Assembly: GCA_039821555.1 (NCBI GenBank)
Contig: JBCBNX010000004.1
Coordinates: 202,616-266,615 of the forward strand
DNA from: Bacteroidota bacterium
Lineage (GTDB): Bacteria > Bacteroidota > Rhodothermia > Rhodothermales > Rubricoccaceae
Reading direction: 5' to 3'
DNA length: 64,000 bases
In this document: piece by piece, positions 27,284-35,875 of the stretch
Numbering within the stretch: the first letter of the stretch is position 1
Layout: every line of letters starts with the position of its first letter
The notes under the pieces: model-generated
Told to the model about the DNA's origin: nothing
The model's database searches: none
The model's input: only the letters and a program-made list of their open reading frames with translations
Position numbers and translations under genes: made by a program

Positions 27284-27371
27284 GAGGTCGAAGGTCTGGG
27301 GGCGTAGGTCGCAGGTCAGGGAGAGACGAAGGCGCGGCCCGCGCTCGTCAACGTGCGATGAATCGTCCTCA

Positions 27372-27456
27372 CACAAGGGACGAACCAAGCGGGGCACCAC
27401 GGCAAAAGGCATAGTTCTGCATGTCGAACTGTGCGCTTTCGCACAGCCGTTGGGCG
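27372..27456 (-). promoter_or_regulatory. Conserved permease-unit promoter block, copy B
   Basis: Minus strand: CGCCC (27456-27452), N6, palindrome TGTGCG-N4-CGCACA (27445-27430, extended to 7-bp arms), then TTGGTTCGTCCCTTGTG (27388-27372). The distance between palindrome and TTGG is exactly that of copies A and C (42 nt). The -12-like half is TTGTG rather than TTGCG. The start codon is 88 bases downstream. Together with the 209-base gap, this marks an internal transcription start within the permease array. Confidence 0.58.
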
Positions 27457-27492
27457 CTCGCAGGCCGAGGAGTCGGGTTCGCTGTCCCAGCG

Positions 27493-29937
27493 TTATTCGT
27501 AGCGCAGCGCTCGCACCGGATCCATGCGCGCCGCGCGCCACGCCAGCGCCCCCGTGGCCAGCAGCGCCACCGCGAGTGCCGCGAGGCCTGCCAGGAGCAC
27601 CGTGCCTACGCCGACCTCCGCGCGGTAGGCGAAGCTCTCCAGCCAACGCTGGAGGCCCCACCACGCAACTGGGGCCGCCACCACGAACGCGACCGCCACG
27701 AGCAGCGCGAAGTCGCGCGTGAGCAAGCGCAGGATGCTCGCCACGGAGGCGCCGAGCACCTTCCGCACGCCGATCTCCTTCGTCCGACGCTGCGCGGTGA
27801 AGGCGGCCAGGCCGACGAGCCCCAGACACGCGACGAAGATGGCGAGCCCAGCGAAGACGCCGAGGATGCGGCCCAGACGCACCTCCGACCGATACATCTG
27901 CTCGTAGTACTCATCAACGAACGTGGTTTCGAACGGTGCGTCTGGGGCAAGCGAGCGCCAGGTCGCCTCCAACTCGCTCATCGTGACGAGCAGGTCTCGC
28001 GTGTCGAGCTTGAGGAGCAGCCCCGTGTGGTCGGGCCTGGGGTTATCCGGGCTGGGATCGCCGAAGCGGATGCCCGCCGGCTCGATGACGTCATGCATGG
28101 AGCCGAAGTGGAAATCCTCCACGACGCCCACGATCTGGCTACCCTCTGCAACCCAGTTCATCGTCTTGCCGAGCGCGGCGGGCACGGCGGCGTCGCCCTC
28201 GGCCCAGCCCAGCGCGTGCGCGGCGGCCTCGTTGAGGACGACGGCGTTCGTCGCGTCGGTGGCGATGTCGGGGTCGAGGAAGCGCCCGGCAGCGAGGTCG
28301 AGCCCCAGCACGTCGGCGTAGTCGGCGTCAGCAAAAACGACCCACAGCGACGTGAAGGAGGCCCCGTCCTCGGAAGTGGGCTGCCCTTCGAGGTCCCCCG
28401 CGGAGTACATCCCCCAGTAGTTGCCTGGTGCCGCCCCCGTGGCGCTCGCCACGCGCACGGCAGGATGCTGTAGAAACGCGGCCTTCGCGGCCTCCGACTG
28501 CTCCGCAAGGTCGTCCAGCTCGACGTGGAGCACCCGCTCGCCGTCGAAGCCGAGGTCGGCCGTCTGGACGTAGCGGAGCTGCTTCACGATGCCTGCCACG
28601 CCGACGAGCAGCGCCACCGTCACCGCAAACTGCGCAACCACGAGCACCTTGCGCAGGCCCGCGCTGCCGCCCTGCGGCGCGCCCCCGGCGCGGAGCACCT
28701 CCATCGGTCGCTGCCGCGCGAGTACGAACGCGGGGTAGGCCCCGGCGAGCAGCCCCGTGCCGAGCGCCAGCGCCAGCATCAGTGGCAGCGTGGCACCGCT
28801 GAGGAGGAGGCCCGTGCCGAGGTCGGTCCCGAAGAGCGCGTTGAAACCCGGCAGCGCCGCCGTCACCAGCACCACCGCCAGCACGAACGCCGCCGCACTC
28901 ACCAGCAGCGCCTCGCCGAGGAACTGTCCGGCGAGCTGCCCTCGTCCCGCGCCGATGGCCTTGCGCACGCCCACCTCGCGGGTCCGGTCAGCAGCCTGCG
29001 CGGTCGCTAGGTTCGTGTAGTTCACGACCGCGATGAGCAGCACCAGCAGCGCGATGCCGCCGAAGAGCGCAAGGTAGCGTGCGTCGCCCCGCAGCCCATC
29101 GGATCGGTAGAAGTCGGAGAAGTAGAAGTCCGTGAGCGGGATGGCGTGGAAATTAACCGTGCGGTTGGCGCGCTCGTTGTAGACGTCCGTGGCGAAGCGG
29201 TCGAGGGCCGCGCTGAGCTGCGCCTGGGTTACGCCCGGCTGGAGCCGTACGAACGCCCCGCCGCTCAGGTGTATCGTCCATATGTCGGGGTCGGTGAGCA
29301 CGCCGCCCGGCGTCGCAACGGAAACCAACAGGTCAAACGTGATCGACGACGTGCGCGGGACCTCGACGACGGCGACCACGGTGAGGTCACGCGGCTCAGA
29401 CGTGCCGCCGAAGAGGTCGGGGGTCACGTCGATCGAGACCGTCTGCCCAATGGGGTCCGCCTGGCCGAAGTAGCGCTGCGCGGCCTGCTCGGAGAGGACG
29501 GCCTGGTTGGGGGCGTCGAGTGCCGTGGTGAGGTCGCCAGCCACGCGCGGGAAGTCGAATACCTCGAAGAAGCCCGGCTCGACGTAGCGCCGCCGCTGGT
29601 CGTCGAAGCGGTCGTCAGCGACGCGCACCTGCACCCGGGCAGCGTACTCCCGGACGGTCGCCGCCACCTCGGGCACGTGCTCGGCCATCAGTCCAGTCAC
29701 CGGGGGCGCGTGCACCATGCTGTAGTATGTCTCGCCGCTGCGCTCGCTCACCGTGCCGACGGCATAGATCTGCTCCACGTCAGCGTGGAAGCGGTCGAAG
29801 GCGAGTTCGTCACGGACGTAGAGCCCGAGCAGGAAGAAGCACGCCAGGCCCACGGCCAGCCCAAATACGTTGAGCCCGGCGTAGCCCTTGCGACGACGAA
29901 GGCTTCGGAAGGCGACGAAGAGGTAGTTCTTGAGCAT
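27493..29937 (-). CDS. FtsX/MacB-type ABC transporter permease
   Basis: A protein of 814 residues starting MLKNYLFVAFRSLRRRKGY. Standard layout, with TREVGVRKAIGAGRGQL in the central TM block and TKEIGVRKVLGAS near the C-terminus; it ends in DPVRALRYE. Its first periplasmic domain contains an insertion-rich segment around DVTPDLFGGTSEPRDLT. Third gene of the unit that begins at 34918, judging by promoter blocks. The gap from the upstream permease is only 89 bases and holds a 14-bp duplication. Substrate unknown. Confidence 0.94.
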   Translation of the reverse strand: MLKNYLFVAFRSLRRRKGYAGLNVFGLAVGLACFFLLGLYVRDELAFDRFHADVEQIYAVGTVSERSGETYYSMVHAPPVTGLMAEHVPEVAATVREYAARVQVRVADDRFDDQRRRYVEPGFFEVFDFPRVAGDLTTALDAPNQAVLSEQAAQRYFGQADPIGQTVSIDVTPDLFGGTSEPRDLTVVAVVEVPRTSSITFDLLVSVATPGGVLTDPDIWTIHLSGGAFVRLQPGVTQAQLSAALDRFATDVYNERANRTVNFHAIPLTDFYFSDFYRSDGLRGDARYLALFGGIALLVLLIAVVNYTNLATAQAADRTREVGVRKAIGAGRGQLAGQFLGEALLVSAAAFVLAVVLVTAALPGFNALFGTDLGTGLLLSGATLPLMLALALGTGLLAGAYPAFVLARQRPMEVLRAGGAPQGGSAGLRKVLVVAQFAVTVALLVGVAGIVKQLRYVQTADLGFDGERVLHVELDDLAEQSEAAKAAFLQHPAVRVASATGAAPGNYWGMYSAGDLEGQPTSEDGASFTSLWVVFADADYADVLGLDLAAGRFLDPDIATDATNAVVLNEAAAHALGWAEGDAAVPAALGKTMNWVAEGSQIVGVVEDFHFGSMHDVIEPAGIRFGDPSPDNPRPDHTGLLLKLDTRDLLVTMSELEATWRSLAPDAPFETTFVDEYYEQMYRSEVRLGRILGVFAGLAIFVACLGLVGLAAFTAQRRTKEIGVRKVLGASVASILRLLTRDFALLVAVAFVVAAPVAWWGLQRWLESFAYRAEVGVGTVLLAGLAALAVALLATGALAWRAARMDPVRALRYE

Positions 29938-29982
29938 GGGTCGTAAGTCAAAGGTTATGGGTCCCAGGTCGCCGCGGTCTCA

Positions 29983-30010
29983 GACTTAGGACCTGGGACT
30001 TAGGACCTGC
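29983..30010. repeat. 14-bp tandem duplication
   Basis: GACTTAGGACCTGG and GACTTAGGACCTGC lie side by side in the 89-base gap between permeases. GTCCCAGGTC (29961-29970) is the reverse complement of GACCTGGGAC (29990-29999), so the region could also form a hairpin. Confidence 0.7.
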
Positions 30011-30026
30011 GACGCCGCGAAGCGGC

Positions 30027-32393
30027 TTACTCGTAGCGGAGCGATTTCACAGGATCGGCGGTGGCCGCACGCCAGGCTTGGATGCCGACGGTGAGGGTGG
30101 CAAGAAGCAGTGCACTGGTACCTGCGAGGAGGAACGGCGCCACGCCGAGGTCGGCGCGGTAGGCGAAGCCGCCGAGCCAGCGCTCCGCGCCCAGGTAGGC
30201 GAGCGGGAACGCCACGCCGCACGCCACGACCACCAGCGCCACGAACTCGCGCGAGAGCAGCGCCACCACGCCCGGCACGGATGCCCCGAGCACCTTGCGC
30301 ACGCCCACCTCCTTGCGCCGACGCTCGGCCGCGTAGGCCGCCAGGCCGAAGAGTCCGAGGCTGGCCACGAAGGCCGCTACCAGCGCGAACAGGTTGGCCA
30401 GCGTCCCGATGCGGCGCTCGGACTCGTACATCCGCCCGAAGCGCTCGTCGAGGAAGGCGTAGTCAAACGGTACGCCGGGGCTGAACTCGGCGAAGGTGCG
30501 CTCTAGCCCCGCGAGGGCCTCGGCCGTCTGGCCCGGCGCGAGCCGCACCGCCAGCATGCGACCCTGCTCCAGGTTCGCGTCCAGCAGCATGATCGTCGGC
30601 TCGATGGGCGCGTAGAGCGAGGTCATGTGGAAGTCCTCCACCATGCCGACGATCTCGCCCTCGTAGCCCCAGAACGCGAGCCCCTCGCCCACGGGGTCGT
30701 CCGTTTCCATGAGCCGCGCCATCGCCTCGTTGACGACGAAGTTGGTCGTGTCGGCCCCGAACGCGCGCGAGAACGAGCGGCCAGACACCACCTCCATCCG
30801 CATCGTCTCGATGAAGTCGTAGTTCGCCTGGATGACGAAAAAGTTGAGCTGCGCCTCCGGGTCCTTGCCCTCCCAGGTCGGGTCGGAGGTCGAGTTGCCG
30901 ACCGAGAGCGGGTTCTGGTTGGTCGACGTGACGGTCTCGACACCCGGCTGGGCGAGGAGGGCCTGGCGGAAGGCGTCGTACTGGTCGCGCGCGCCGCCTT
31001 CGAGCGTCATCATGACGACGTTGTCGCGGTCGAGGCCGAGGTTTTTCGTCTGGATGTAGTCGATCTGGCGGTAGACGACGAGCGTCCCGACGATGAGCAG
31101 GATGGACGCCGCGAACTGGCTGACGACGAGCACCTTGCGCAGCAGCCCGCCGCTGGCGACGCCCCCGCTGCCGCGTAGCACGCCCGCCGGGCTGTAGCGC
31201 GACAGCACGAGCGCCGGGTAGCTCCCCGCCAACAAGCCTGACGCTACCGCCACGCTGGCGAAGAGCATCCACATGCCGGGCCCGAGCGCGCCGAGCGTGA
31301 AGGTCTTCCCCGCGACCTCGCCAAAGACCGGAAGTAGCGATACGAGCGCCACCAGCGCCAGCGCCGCCGCGACGAGCGCGACGAGCACCGCCTCGCCGAG
31401 GAACTGCGCGGCCAGCCCCGAGCGCGTCGCGCCGAGCGTCTTGCGGACGCTGATCTCGCGCGCTCGCTGTGCCGCACGCGCCGTCGCCAGGTTCATGAAG
31501 TTGATGCAGGCGATCAGCACCAGAAAGAATGCGACCACGCCAAACGCGCGGACATACTCGATGCGCCCGCCCGCTTGCATCCCGTCCTCGAACGTCCCGT
31601 GGAGGTGATAGTCGCCGAAGGGGTAGAGGAAAAGATCGACGCCGGTGAAGTCGGCGTTTTCCATGATTAGGCCGCGGGCCTTGTCGTTGACGGTGGCGAG
31701 GTCCGCCCCGTCGGCAAGGCGGACGAACAGCCGCGCGCCGCTGTTGCCCCAGTGGTCCATCCACGTGTTGCGGGCGTAGTACTCCTCGAACGGTAGGACC
31801 CAGTCGAAGTCGAGCCGGGAGTAGGACGGCACGGGGGCCGCCACGCCCGTCACGCGCGCGTCGTGGCGGTCGTCGACGCGGACGGTGCGGCCGAGCACGG
31901 CCTCGAAGTCGTTCGTCTCGAAGAGCGACTGCGCCAGCCGCTCCGAGATCACGATCCCATCCGGTGCGTCGAGCGCGGTCGCAGGGTCGCCGGCCACCAG
32001 CGGAAAGGTGAACATCTCGAAGAACGCCTCCTCCGCCCAATAGCCGCGCTCCCGGAAGGCGCGTCCCTCGTGGCTGAGGACGATCTCGTTCGGAAACGTC
32101 ACCATCTCGGCATCCTCGACCTCGGGATACTCCGCTTCTAAGACCGCCGCTGCCGGATAGGTGATCGCGCGCGCCGTCTCGACGGTACCGTTGCTGTAGG
32201 AGACGTGGCGCATCGCCATGTACAGCCGGTCGCCGTCCTCGTGGAAGCGGTCATGGCGCAGTTCGTCCTGCACCCAGAGGAGGATGAGGAACGCGCCGAG
32301 CAGCCCGACGGCCAGGCCGAGCACGTTGAGCAGCGTGTAGCCTTTCTGGCGCCGGAAGAAGCGCAGCGCGGTGAGCAGGTAGTTCTGAAGCAC
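30027..32393 (-). CDS. FtsX/MacB-type ABC transporter permease
   Basis: A protein of 788 residues. The start is taken as GTG at 32393 (reading MLQNYLLTALRFFRRQKGY), which aligns exactly with the ATG starts of the paralogues; an ATG at 32429 would add 12 residues encoded by the tandem-repeat spacer. AREISVRKTLGATRSGL lies in the middle TM block and RKEVGVRKVLGAS near the C-terminus; it ends in DPVKSLRYE. Second gene of the unit from 34918. Confidence 0.92.
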   Translation of the reverse strand: MLQNYLLTALRFFRRQKGYTLLNVLGLAVGLLGAFLILLWVQDELRHDRFHEDGDRLYMAMRHVSYSNGTVETARAITYPAAAVLEAEYPEVEDAEMVTFPNEIVLSHEGRAFRERGYWAEEAFFEMFTFPLVAGDPATALDAPDGIVISERLAQSLFETNDFEAVLGRTVRVDDRHDARVTGVAAPVPSYSRLDFDWVLPFEEYYARNTWMDHWGNSGARLFVRLADGADLATVNDKARGLIMENADFTGVDLFLYPFGDYHLHGTFEDGMQAGGRIEYVRAFGVVAFFLVLIACINFMNLATARAAQRAREISVRKTLGATRSGLAAQFLGEAVLVALVAAALALVALVSLLPVFGEVAGKTFTLGALGPGMWMLFASVAVASGLLAGSYPALVLSRYSPAGVLRGSGGVASGGLLRKVLVVSQFAASILLIVGTLVVYRQIDYIQTKNLGLDRDNVVMMTLEGGARDQYDAFRQALLAQPGVETVTSTNQNPLSVGNSTSDPTWEGKDPEAQLNFFVIQANYDFIETMRMEVVSGRSFSRAFGADTTNFVVNEAMARLMETDDPVGEGLAFWGYEGEIVGMVEDFHMTSLYAPIEPTIMLLDANLEQGRMLAVRLAPGQTAEALAGLERTFAEFSPGVPFDYAFLDERFGRMYESERRIGTLANLFALVAAFVASLGLFGLAAYAAERRRKEVGVRKVLGASVPGVVALLSREFVALVVVACGVAFPLAYLGAERWLGGFAYRADLGVAPFLLAGTSALLLATLTVGIQAWRAATADPVKSLRYE

Positions 32394-32397
32394 AGGG

Positions 32398-32439
32398 GCG
32401 ATGGTCAGGGAGCGATGGTCAGGGGGCAATGGTCAGGGG
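32398..32439. repeat. 14-bp tandem array, three near-perfect copies
   Basis: GCGATGGTCAGGGA, GCGATGGTCAGGGG and GCAATGGTCAGGGG are consecutive, directly upstream of the GTG start of the permease at 32393, in the 104-base gap between permease genes. Confidence 0.85.
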
Positions 32440-32497
32440 GCGAGGGGCAAGGGTCATGGGGAGCTCGGGGCCGACACATGCCCCATGACTCTCGCCG

Positions 32498-34918
32498 TCA
32501 TTCGTAGCGCAGCGCGTTGATGGGGTCGGTCGTGGCGGCGCGGAGCGATTGGCTCGTGACCGTGAGGAGCGCCACGCCCAGCGCGAGGCCGCCCGCAAGC
32601 AGGAAGACCAGCACGCCCACGTCGGTCCGGTAGGCAAAGTCCGCGAGCCACCGGCTCATGCCATACCACACGACGGGCACAGCGACGGCGAAGCCGGCCA
32701 CCACGAGCACGAGGAAGTCCTTCGCCAGCAGCGTCACCAGGCCCGGTACGGACGCCCCGAGCACCTTGCGCACGCCGATCTCCTTCGTCCGCTGCGCTGC
32801 GGTGAAGCTGGCCAGCCCGAAGAGCCCGAGGCACGCGATGAAGATGGCCAGCACGGCGAACACGGCGAACACCTGTCCAAAACGTGTTTCAGCGCGGTAC
32901 TGCGCGTCGAAGGTCTCGTCGACGAAGTAGTAGGAGAACGGGCGGTGGGGCACGGCGGCCTGCCACAGGTCATCGATCGAGGCGATGGTGGCGGGGAGGT
33001 CGTCGGTCTTTAGGCGCAGCGTGAAGCGGGTGATCTGGTTCTCGATGCGGAGGCCGAGCGTCGGGATCTCCGAGCGCAGCCCGTAGGGGTGGAAGTCTTC
33101 CACGATGCCGATGATGGTCCCGCCGCGCCCCCAGAAGCCCGCCGACTTGCCCACGGCGTCGGCCACGTCGGTATAGCCGAATTCGCGCGCGGCCGTCTCG
33201 TTGAGGAGGTACGCCTCCGACGAGTCCGTGCTGAAGGCGGGGTCGAAGCCGCGCCCCGCGACGATGTCGAGGTCCATCACGTCCAGGAAGTCGAAGTCGA
33301 CCATGTAGAGGTCCACCGAGACGTTCTGTGCGGTGCCGTCGGGGCCTTCCACGGCGCCGCCCGCGCTCGGCGAGCCGTAGCCAGGGAGCGTCTGCGAGCC
33401 CGTCGCCTCGGCCACGCCGGGCAGCGCGACGAGCTGTGCCTTGAGGGCGTCGTACTGGGCGAGCACCTGCTCGTCGCCCCCGAAGGGCACCTCCAGCAGA
33501 CGGCCCTCCTCGGTATTGGCCGCGAAGCCGAGATCGCGCTCTTGCATGAAGGCGAGTTGGCGGAAGACGACGGCTGTCGCGGCGATGAGCGCAATCGAGA
33601 TGGCGAACTGCACCACCACGAGGCCCTTGCGCAGCGCAGCGCCGCTCGCCGACGTGCGAAACGTGCCCTTGAGCACGGCCGCCGGATGAAAGCGCGTCAG
33701 CACGAACGCCGGGTAGGTCCCGGCGAGGACGCCCACGGCCAGCGCCGTGCCGAGGAGCAGCGTCAGCAGGCCCCACGTCGGCAGCCCGAGGGTGGCGAGG
33801 CTCAGCGTCTTCTCGGTCAGGCGCTCAAACGCGGGCAGCACGGCCTGCACGAGCAGCAGGGCCAGCACCATCGAAGCCGTGGTCAGCATCACCGCCTCGG
33901 CGAGGAACTGCAGCGCGAGACTAGCGCGCGTCCCGCCGACCGTCTTGCGGACGCCGACTTCTTTCGCGCGCTCCATGCTGCGCGCCGTGGACAGGTTGGC
34001 GAAGTTGATGCAGGCAATCAGCACCAGGAAGAGCGCGATCACGCCGAAGAGGTAGATGTTGGCCAGGCTCCCGTGCGGCACGCCGTCGCGCTTGGAGGTG
34101 AGATACATCGTCTCCAGCGGCTCCAGGAGGAACACCAGCGACGAGCCGAACTCCTCACCGCGGTCGCGGGCGTAGCGGTTGAACATCTCGACCATGTTGG
34201 CCTCCATGGCCTCCTGCGTCACGCCCTCCTGCAGCAGCACGTAGGTCTGGAAGTTGGTCGCGTACCAGTTGCCCCACATCCAGTCCGGGCCGTTCTGCTC
34301 CAGCGTGATCATCGACACGAGGCCGTCCGCCTGGACCGACGAGGTCTCCGGCGTAGCCTCAACGACGCCCGTGACGGTGAGCGAGACGCCCTCGTTGCTC
34401 ACACGTTCATTGGTGGCCATCGTCTCGCCGACAACGTCGGTGCGGTCGAAGTACTTGAGCGCCATCGCCTCCGTGAGCACGATGGTGAGCGGCTCGGCAA
34501 GGGCCGTGGCCGGGTCGCCGTGGAGAAACGGGAAGTCAAAGACCGCAAAGAGGTCGGCGTCGGCATAGGCGAGATTGCCCTCCTCGAACTGCCGGTCGCC
34601 GACGCGCAGCACGTTGCCGGTGCTGGTCAGCCGGACGGCCTGCTCCACCTCGGGGTAGTCCTCTTCCAGCGTCGGACCGAGGATGCCCTGCGTGAAGCCG
34701 TTCTCGGCAATGCGCCCGTCGGTGATGTAGTCCACGACGACGCGGTAGATGCGGTCGCCGCTGGTGTGGAAGCGGTCGAAAGAGCGCTCGTGCTGGATCC
34801 AGAGCGCGATGAGCAGCGCCCCGGCGAGCCCAAGCGCGAGACCAGCGACGTTGAGGGCGGTGGTGCCTTTGCGGCGCAGCAGTGCGCGCCAGGCAACTTT
34901 GAGGGTGGTGCGGAGCAT
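32498..34918 (-). CDS. FtsX/MacB-type ABC transporter permease, first of the array
   Basis: A protein of 806 residues. Start 34918 (MLRTTLKVAWRALLRRKGT); the frame is open to 35065 but the extra part has no TM or domain. Same two-domain layout with AKEVGVRKTVGGTRASL and TKEIGVRKVLGAS signatures; it ends in DPINALRYE. Its N-terminus is the most divergent of the set. It heads the five-permease array and is preceded by promoter block C (34966-35050), 47 bases from the start codon. Confidence 0.94.
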   Translation of the reverse strand: MLRTTLKVAWRALLRRKGTTALNVAGLALGLAGALLIALWIQHERSFDRFHTSGDRIYRVVVDYITDGRIAENGFTQGILGPTLEEDYPEVEQAVRLTSTGNVLRVGDRQFEEGNLAYADADLFAVFDFPFLHGDPATALAEPLTIVLTEAMALKYFDRTDVVGETMATNERVSNEGVSLTVTGVVEATPETSSVQADGLVSMITLEQNGPDWMWGNWYATNFQTYVLLQEGVTQEAMEANMVEMFNRYARDRGEEFGSSLVFLLEPLETMYLTSKRDGVPHGSLANIYLFGVIALFLVLIACINFANLSTARSMERAKEVGVRKTVGGTRASLALQFLAEAVMLTTASMVLALLLVQAVLPAFERLTEKTLSLATLGLPTWGLLTLLLGTALAVGVLAGTYPAFVLTRFHPAAVLKGTFRTSASGAALRKGLVVVQFAISIALIAATAVVFRQLAFMQERDLGFAANTEEGRLLEVPFGGDEQVLAQYDALKAQLVALPGVAEATGSQTLPGYGSPSAGGAVEGPDGTAQNVSVDLYMVDFDFLDVMDLDIVAGRGFDPAFSTDSSEAYLLNETAAREFGYTDVADAVGKSAGFWGRGGTIIGIVEDFHPYGLRSEIPTLGLRIENQITRFTLRLKTDDLPATIASIDDLWQAAVPHRPFSYYFVDETFDAQYRAETRFGQVFAVFAVLAIFIACLGLFGLASFTAAQRTKEIGVRKVLGASVPGLVTLLAKDFLVLVVAGFAVAVPVVWYGMSRWLADFAYRTDVGVLVFLLAGGLALGVALLTVTSQSLRAATTDPINALRYE

Positions 34919-34965
34919 CGATAGGGCGGGGCAGACGAGATGAGCGTGACGTGCATGCCTGCGGA

Positions 34966-35050
34966 CACAACCCATGCGCCAAGCCGCGAAACACCAAGCG
35001 GAGCCTCCGTTCGCCCCCGCAACTGTGCGATGGCGCACACCGGCTGGGCG
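34966..35050 (-). promoter_or_regulatory. Conserved permease-unit promoter block, copy C
   Basis: Minus strand: CGCCC (35050-35046), N6, palindrome TGTGCG-N4-CGCACA (35039-35024), then TTGGCGCATGGGTTGTG (34982-34966). Total length and internal spacing equal copies A and B. The -24-like half (TTGGCGC) is close to the sigma-54 consensus TTGGCAC. Confidence 0.6.
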
Positions 35051-35149
35051 GTTTGATGGCGGCAAAGCACGGCATTGCCCGGTCCATGCGCACGGCCCAG
35101 GGCCACCCAGCCTGAAGGCCCAGCTTCGCTCGGTGGGGGCATGCCTTCG

Positions 35150-35872
35150 TCAGGCCGCTCGAACGGCCCGCGCCACCTCGGCGCCCCAGTGTGCATAGAT
35201 CTGGGGGCCGGGGTGGAACCCGTCCGAGGCCATGAGGTCGCCCATCCGCTCGGCCCAGTCCGGCGGCACGGCGTCGCCTTCTGCCATCGCGACGTAGGTC
35301 ACGCTGGGCTCGCCGTCGGTCCACAGCCGCAGGGCCGCGTCGAAGCGCCGCGCGAGGGTGCCGAGGTACCACCGGAGCGGCTGCGGCAACGCCGGAAACG
35401 TGTGCACGGGCGGGAGGCCCGAGACGATGTGGTGCCGTACGCCGAAGCGGGTGCGCAGCACGGCCGCGAGTGCCTGCTGCTGGTCGAGCCAGTCGCGCAG
35501 CCCTACGCCCGCCGTGACATCATTGACGCCGAGCGCGGAGAGGGCCACGTCGAACGCAGCCGGCTCTGTGCCGCGCAGCTTCTTGAGCGTGCCCGCCGTC
35601 GTCGCGCCGGTGCGGGCGATGAGGCGAAACTCAACGGCTACGTCTCCGGCGAGCGCTGCCACCGTCTGCCCGAGTAGCGCCTCGTCCTGCGACGGCGCGC
35701 CTACGCCCGCTGCCGAAGAGTCGCCCACGACGAGCAACCGCAGCGGCGGTCCGCTTCCGACGGTGCCCGCTCGGTCGCCCGGAGGCTCGGGGAGCTTGAG
35801 CGCGACCCGCCGCACGCGCTTCCCTTGCGCGAGGAGGACGGGACCGAGGACGAGTTTGGCGAGGCCTAGCAT
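35150..35872 (-). CDS. SGNH/GDSL-type hydrolase
   Basis: A protein of 240 residues with the blocks of the SGNH hydrolase family: GDSS at 50-53 (nucleophile Ser52), a glycine in block II around IARTGATTAG, GVND at 114-117 (oxyanion Asn116), and DGFHPG at 216-221 (Asp216/His219). It probably acts as an esterase or lipase; substrate unknown. A hydrophobic N-terminal segment (LGLAKLVLGPVLLAQG) could be a membrane anchor, not a clear signal peptide. It is 3 bases downstream of the Gfo/Idh/MocA gene and probably co-transcribed with it. Confidence 0.88.
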   Translation of the reverse strand: MLGLAKLVLGPVLLAQGKRVRRVALKLPEPPGDRAGTVGSGPPLRLLVVGDSSAAGVGAPSQDEALLGQTVAALAGDVAVEFRLIARTGATTAGTLKKLRGTEPAAFDVALSALGVNDVTAGVGLRDWLDQQQALAAVLRTRFGVRHHIVSGLPPVHTFPALPQPLRWYLGTLARRFDAALRLWTDGEPSVTYVAMAEGDAVPPDWAERMGDLMASDGFHPGPQIYAHWGAEVARAVRAA

Positions 35873-35875
35873 AGC

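Noticed and set aside
33089-34924. Open plus-strand frame of 611 codons, and similar long frames at 14308-16341, 12000-13300 and 2514-3944
   Set aside because: All are antisense or frame-shifted shadows of clear permease, propeller or kinase genes and show no recognisable domain.
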